Shown here one piece after another: positions 62,642-64,000 of a DNA stretch of 64,000 nt. Numbering within the stretch: position 1 is the first letter of the stretch; the number at the start of each line of letters is the position of its first letter. The notes under the pieces were generated by a model, which saw only the letters and a list, made by a program, of their open reading frames with translations, had not been told where the DNA came from and made no database searches. The position numbers and the translations under genes were made by a program. The stretch is from Taudactylus pleione (lineage: Eukaryota; Chordata; Amphibia; Anura; Myobatrachidae), in the NCBI GenBank assembly GCA_031769625.1, contig JAUIMM010000576.1, positions 595,501 through 659,500 of the forward strand. The letters run 5' to 3'.

Positions 62642-63977
62642 GCTGGTACAGTAAGATGGGGTATAGTACCTACCTAGCACCGGTACAGTAAGATGGGGTA
62701 CAGTACCTTCCTTAGCACCGGTACAGTAAGATAGGGTACAGTACCTTCCTTAGCAACGGTACAGTAAAATGGGGTAAAGTACCTACCTAGCACCGGTACA
62801 GTAAGATGGGGTACAGTACCTACCTAGGGCTGGTACAGTAAGATGGGGTACAGTACCTACCTAGCACCGGTACAGTAAGATGGGGTACAGTACCTTCCTT
62901 AGCACCGGTACAGTAAGATGGGGTACAGTACCTACCTAGGGCTGGTACAGTAAGATGGGGTACAGTACCTACCTAGCACCGGTACAGTAAGATGGGGTAC
63001 AGTACCTTCCTTAGCAACGGTACAGTAAGATGGGGTACAGTACCTACCTAGCACCGGCACAGTAAGATGGGGTACAGCACCTACCTAGCACCGGTACAGT
63101 AAGATGGGGTACAGTACCTACCTAGCACCGGTACAGTAAGATGGGGTACAGCACCTACCTAGCACCGGTACAGTAAGATGGGGTACAGCACCTACCTAGC
63201 ACTGGTACAGTAAGATGGTGTACAGTACCTTCCTTAGCACCGGTACAGTAAGATGGGGTACAGTACCTACCTAGCACCGGTACAGTAAGATGGGGTACAG
63301 TACCTTCCTTAGCAACGGTACAGTAAGATGGGGTACAGTACCTACCTAGCACCGGCACAGTAAGATGGGGTACAGCACCTACCTAGCACCGGTACAGTAA
63401 GATGGGGTACAGTACCTACGTAGCACCGGTACAGTAAGATGGGGTACAGCACCTACCTAGCACCGGTACAGTAAGATGGGGTACAGCACCTACCTAGCAC
63501 CGGTACAGCAAGATGGGGTACAGTACCTACCTAGCACCGGTACAGTAAGATGAGGTACAGTACCTACCACCTTTACAGTAAGATGGGGTACAGTACCTAC
63601 CTAGCACCGGCACAGTAAGATGGGGTACAACACCTACATAGCACCGGCACAGTAAGATGGGGTACAGTACCAACCTAGCACCGGTACAGTAAGATGGGGT
63701 ACAGTACCTACCTAGCACCGGTACAGTAAGATGGGGTACAGCACCTACCTAGCACCGGCACAGTAAGATGGGGTACAGCACCTACCTAGCACCGGCACAG
63801 TAAGATGGGGTATAGTACCTACCTAGCACCGGCACAGTAAGATGGGGTACAGTACCTACCTAGCACCGGCACAGTAAGATGGGGTACAGCACCTACCTAG
63901 CACCGGCACAGTAAGATGGGGTACAGTACCTACCTAGCACCGGTACAGTAAGATGGGGTACAGTACCTACCTAGCAC
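62642..63977. repeat. 37-38 bp minisatellite array, about 36 units
   Basis: The unit holds ggtacagtaagatggggtac, agtacctacctagcacc or the one-base-longer agtaccttccttagcacc. The latter makes 38-bp units; cggtac at 62681 and 62719 shows one. Variants are ggtacagcacc and ccggcacagta. Each unit contains the ggtacagta word twice, so it probably grew from a half-size unit. Minus-strand frames such as 63155-63358 are artefacts. Confidence 0.93.
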
Positions 63978-64000
63978 CATCATTTCATTTAGGTAAAATC
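63978..64000. other. Right edge, end of the 37-bp array
   Basis: The last unit breaks off at ctagcacc and is followed by atcatttcatttaggtaaaa, which is non-repetitive. The window ends here. Confidence 0.6.

Noticed and set aside
1..64000. Bacterial or phage origin
   Set aside because: No bacterial-type gene, operon, ribosomal binding pattern or integrase; long satellites and hAT-like and foldback elements point to a eukaryote.

Overview
The window reads as satellite-rich heterochromatin of a large eukaryotic genome. I find no protein-coding gene, rRNA or tRNA that I can support. About 55 of the 64 kb (roughly 86%, my tally of array lengths) is tandem repeat. The organism is most likely a vertebrate, and an amphibian (frog) is my best guess. 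This rests on remembered similarity of several interspersed repeats to repeats common in frog genomes: foldback elements ending in a TCATTCAGA-type terminus, GTTAGGCAC-type C-rich repeats, GGTCGACA repeats and a CAGGG...CCCTG hAT-like element. The taxon is an inference, not a demonstration.

Layout: (1) 1-26228, an 85-bp satellite of about 308 monomers that runs off the left edge, with multi-monomer higher-order duplications. (2) 26229-31994, a mosaic of short arrays (29, 11 and 19 bp periods), AT microsatellites, a 603-bp foldback transposon with 37-bp terminal inverted repeats, and a 221-bp hAT-like element inserted in the 19-bp array with an exact 8-bp target duplication. (3) 31995-46619, an unrelated 83-bp satellite of about 176 monomers, also with nested higher-order duplications. 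(4) 46620-50766, dispersed repeats: two direct copies of a C-rich GTTAGGCAC-type element, and between them a 527-bp string of about twelve back-to-back hairpins, the most unusual object in the window. (5) 50767-52300, a 29-bp array that is open in all three forward frames but is not a gene. (6) 52301-53038, a probable mobile-element remnant with two adjacent hairpins. (7) 53039-62364, a 20-bp array of about 466 units whose variation sits mostly at two C/T positions, with a recent duplication of about 3.2 kb. (8) 62365-62641, a short unique island with RFX-like and CCAAT-like motifs. (9) 62642-63977, a 37-38 bp array.

No genes act together here. What the sequence records is process: repeated local amplification, segmental duplication inside arrays, transposon insertion into arrays, and possible birth of a satellite from sequence at the edge of a dispersed element. 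All open reading frames seen are by-products of repeat periods that are not multiples of three, or of AT-rich repeats.
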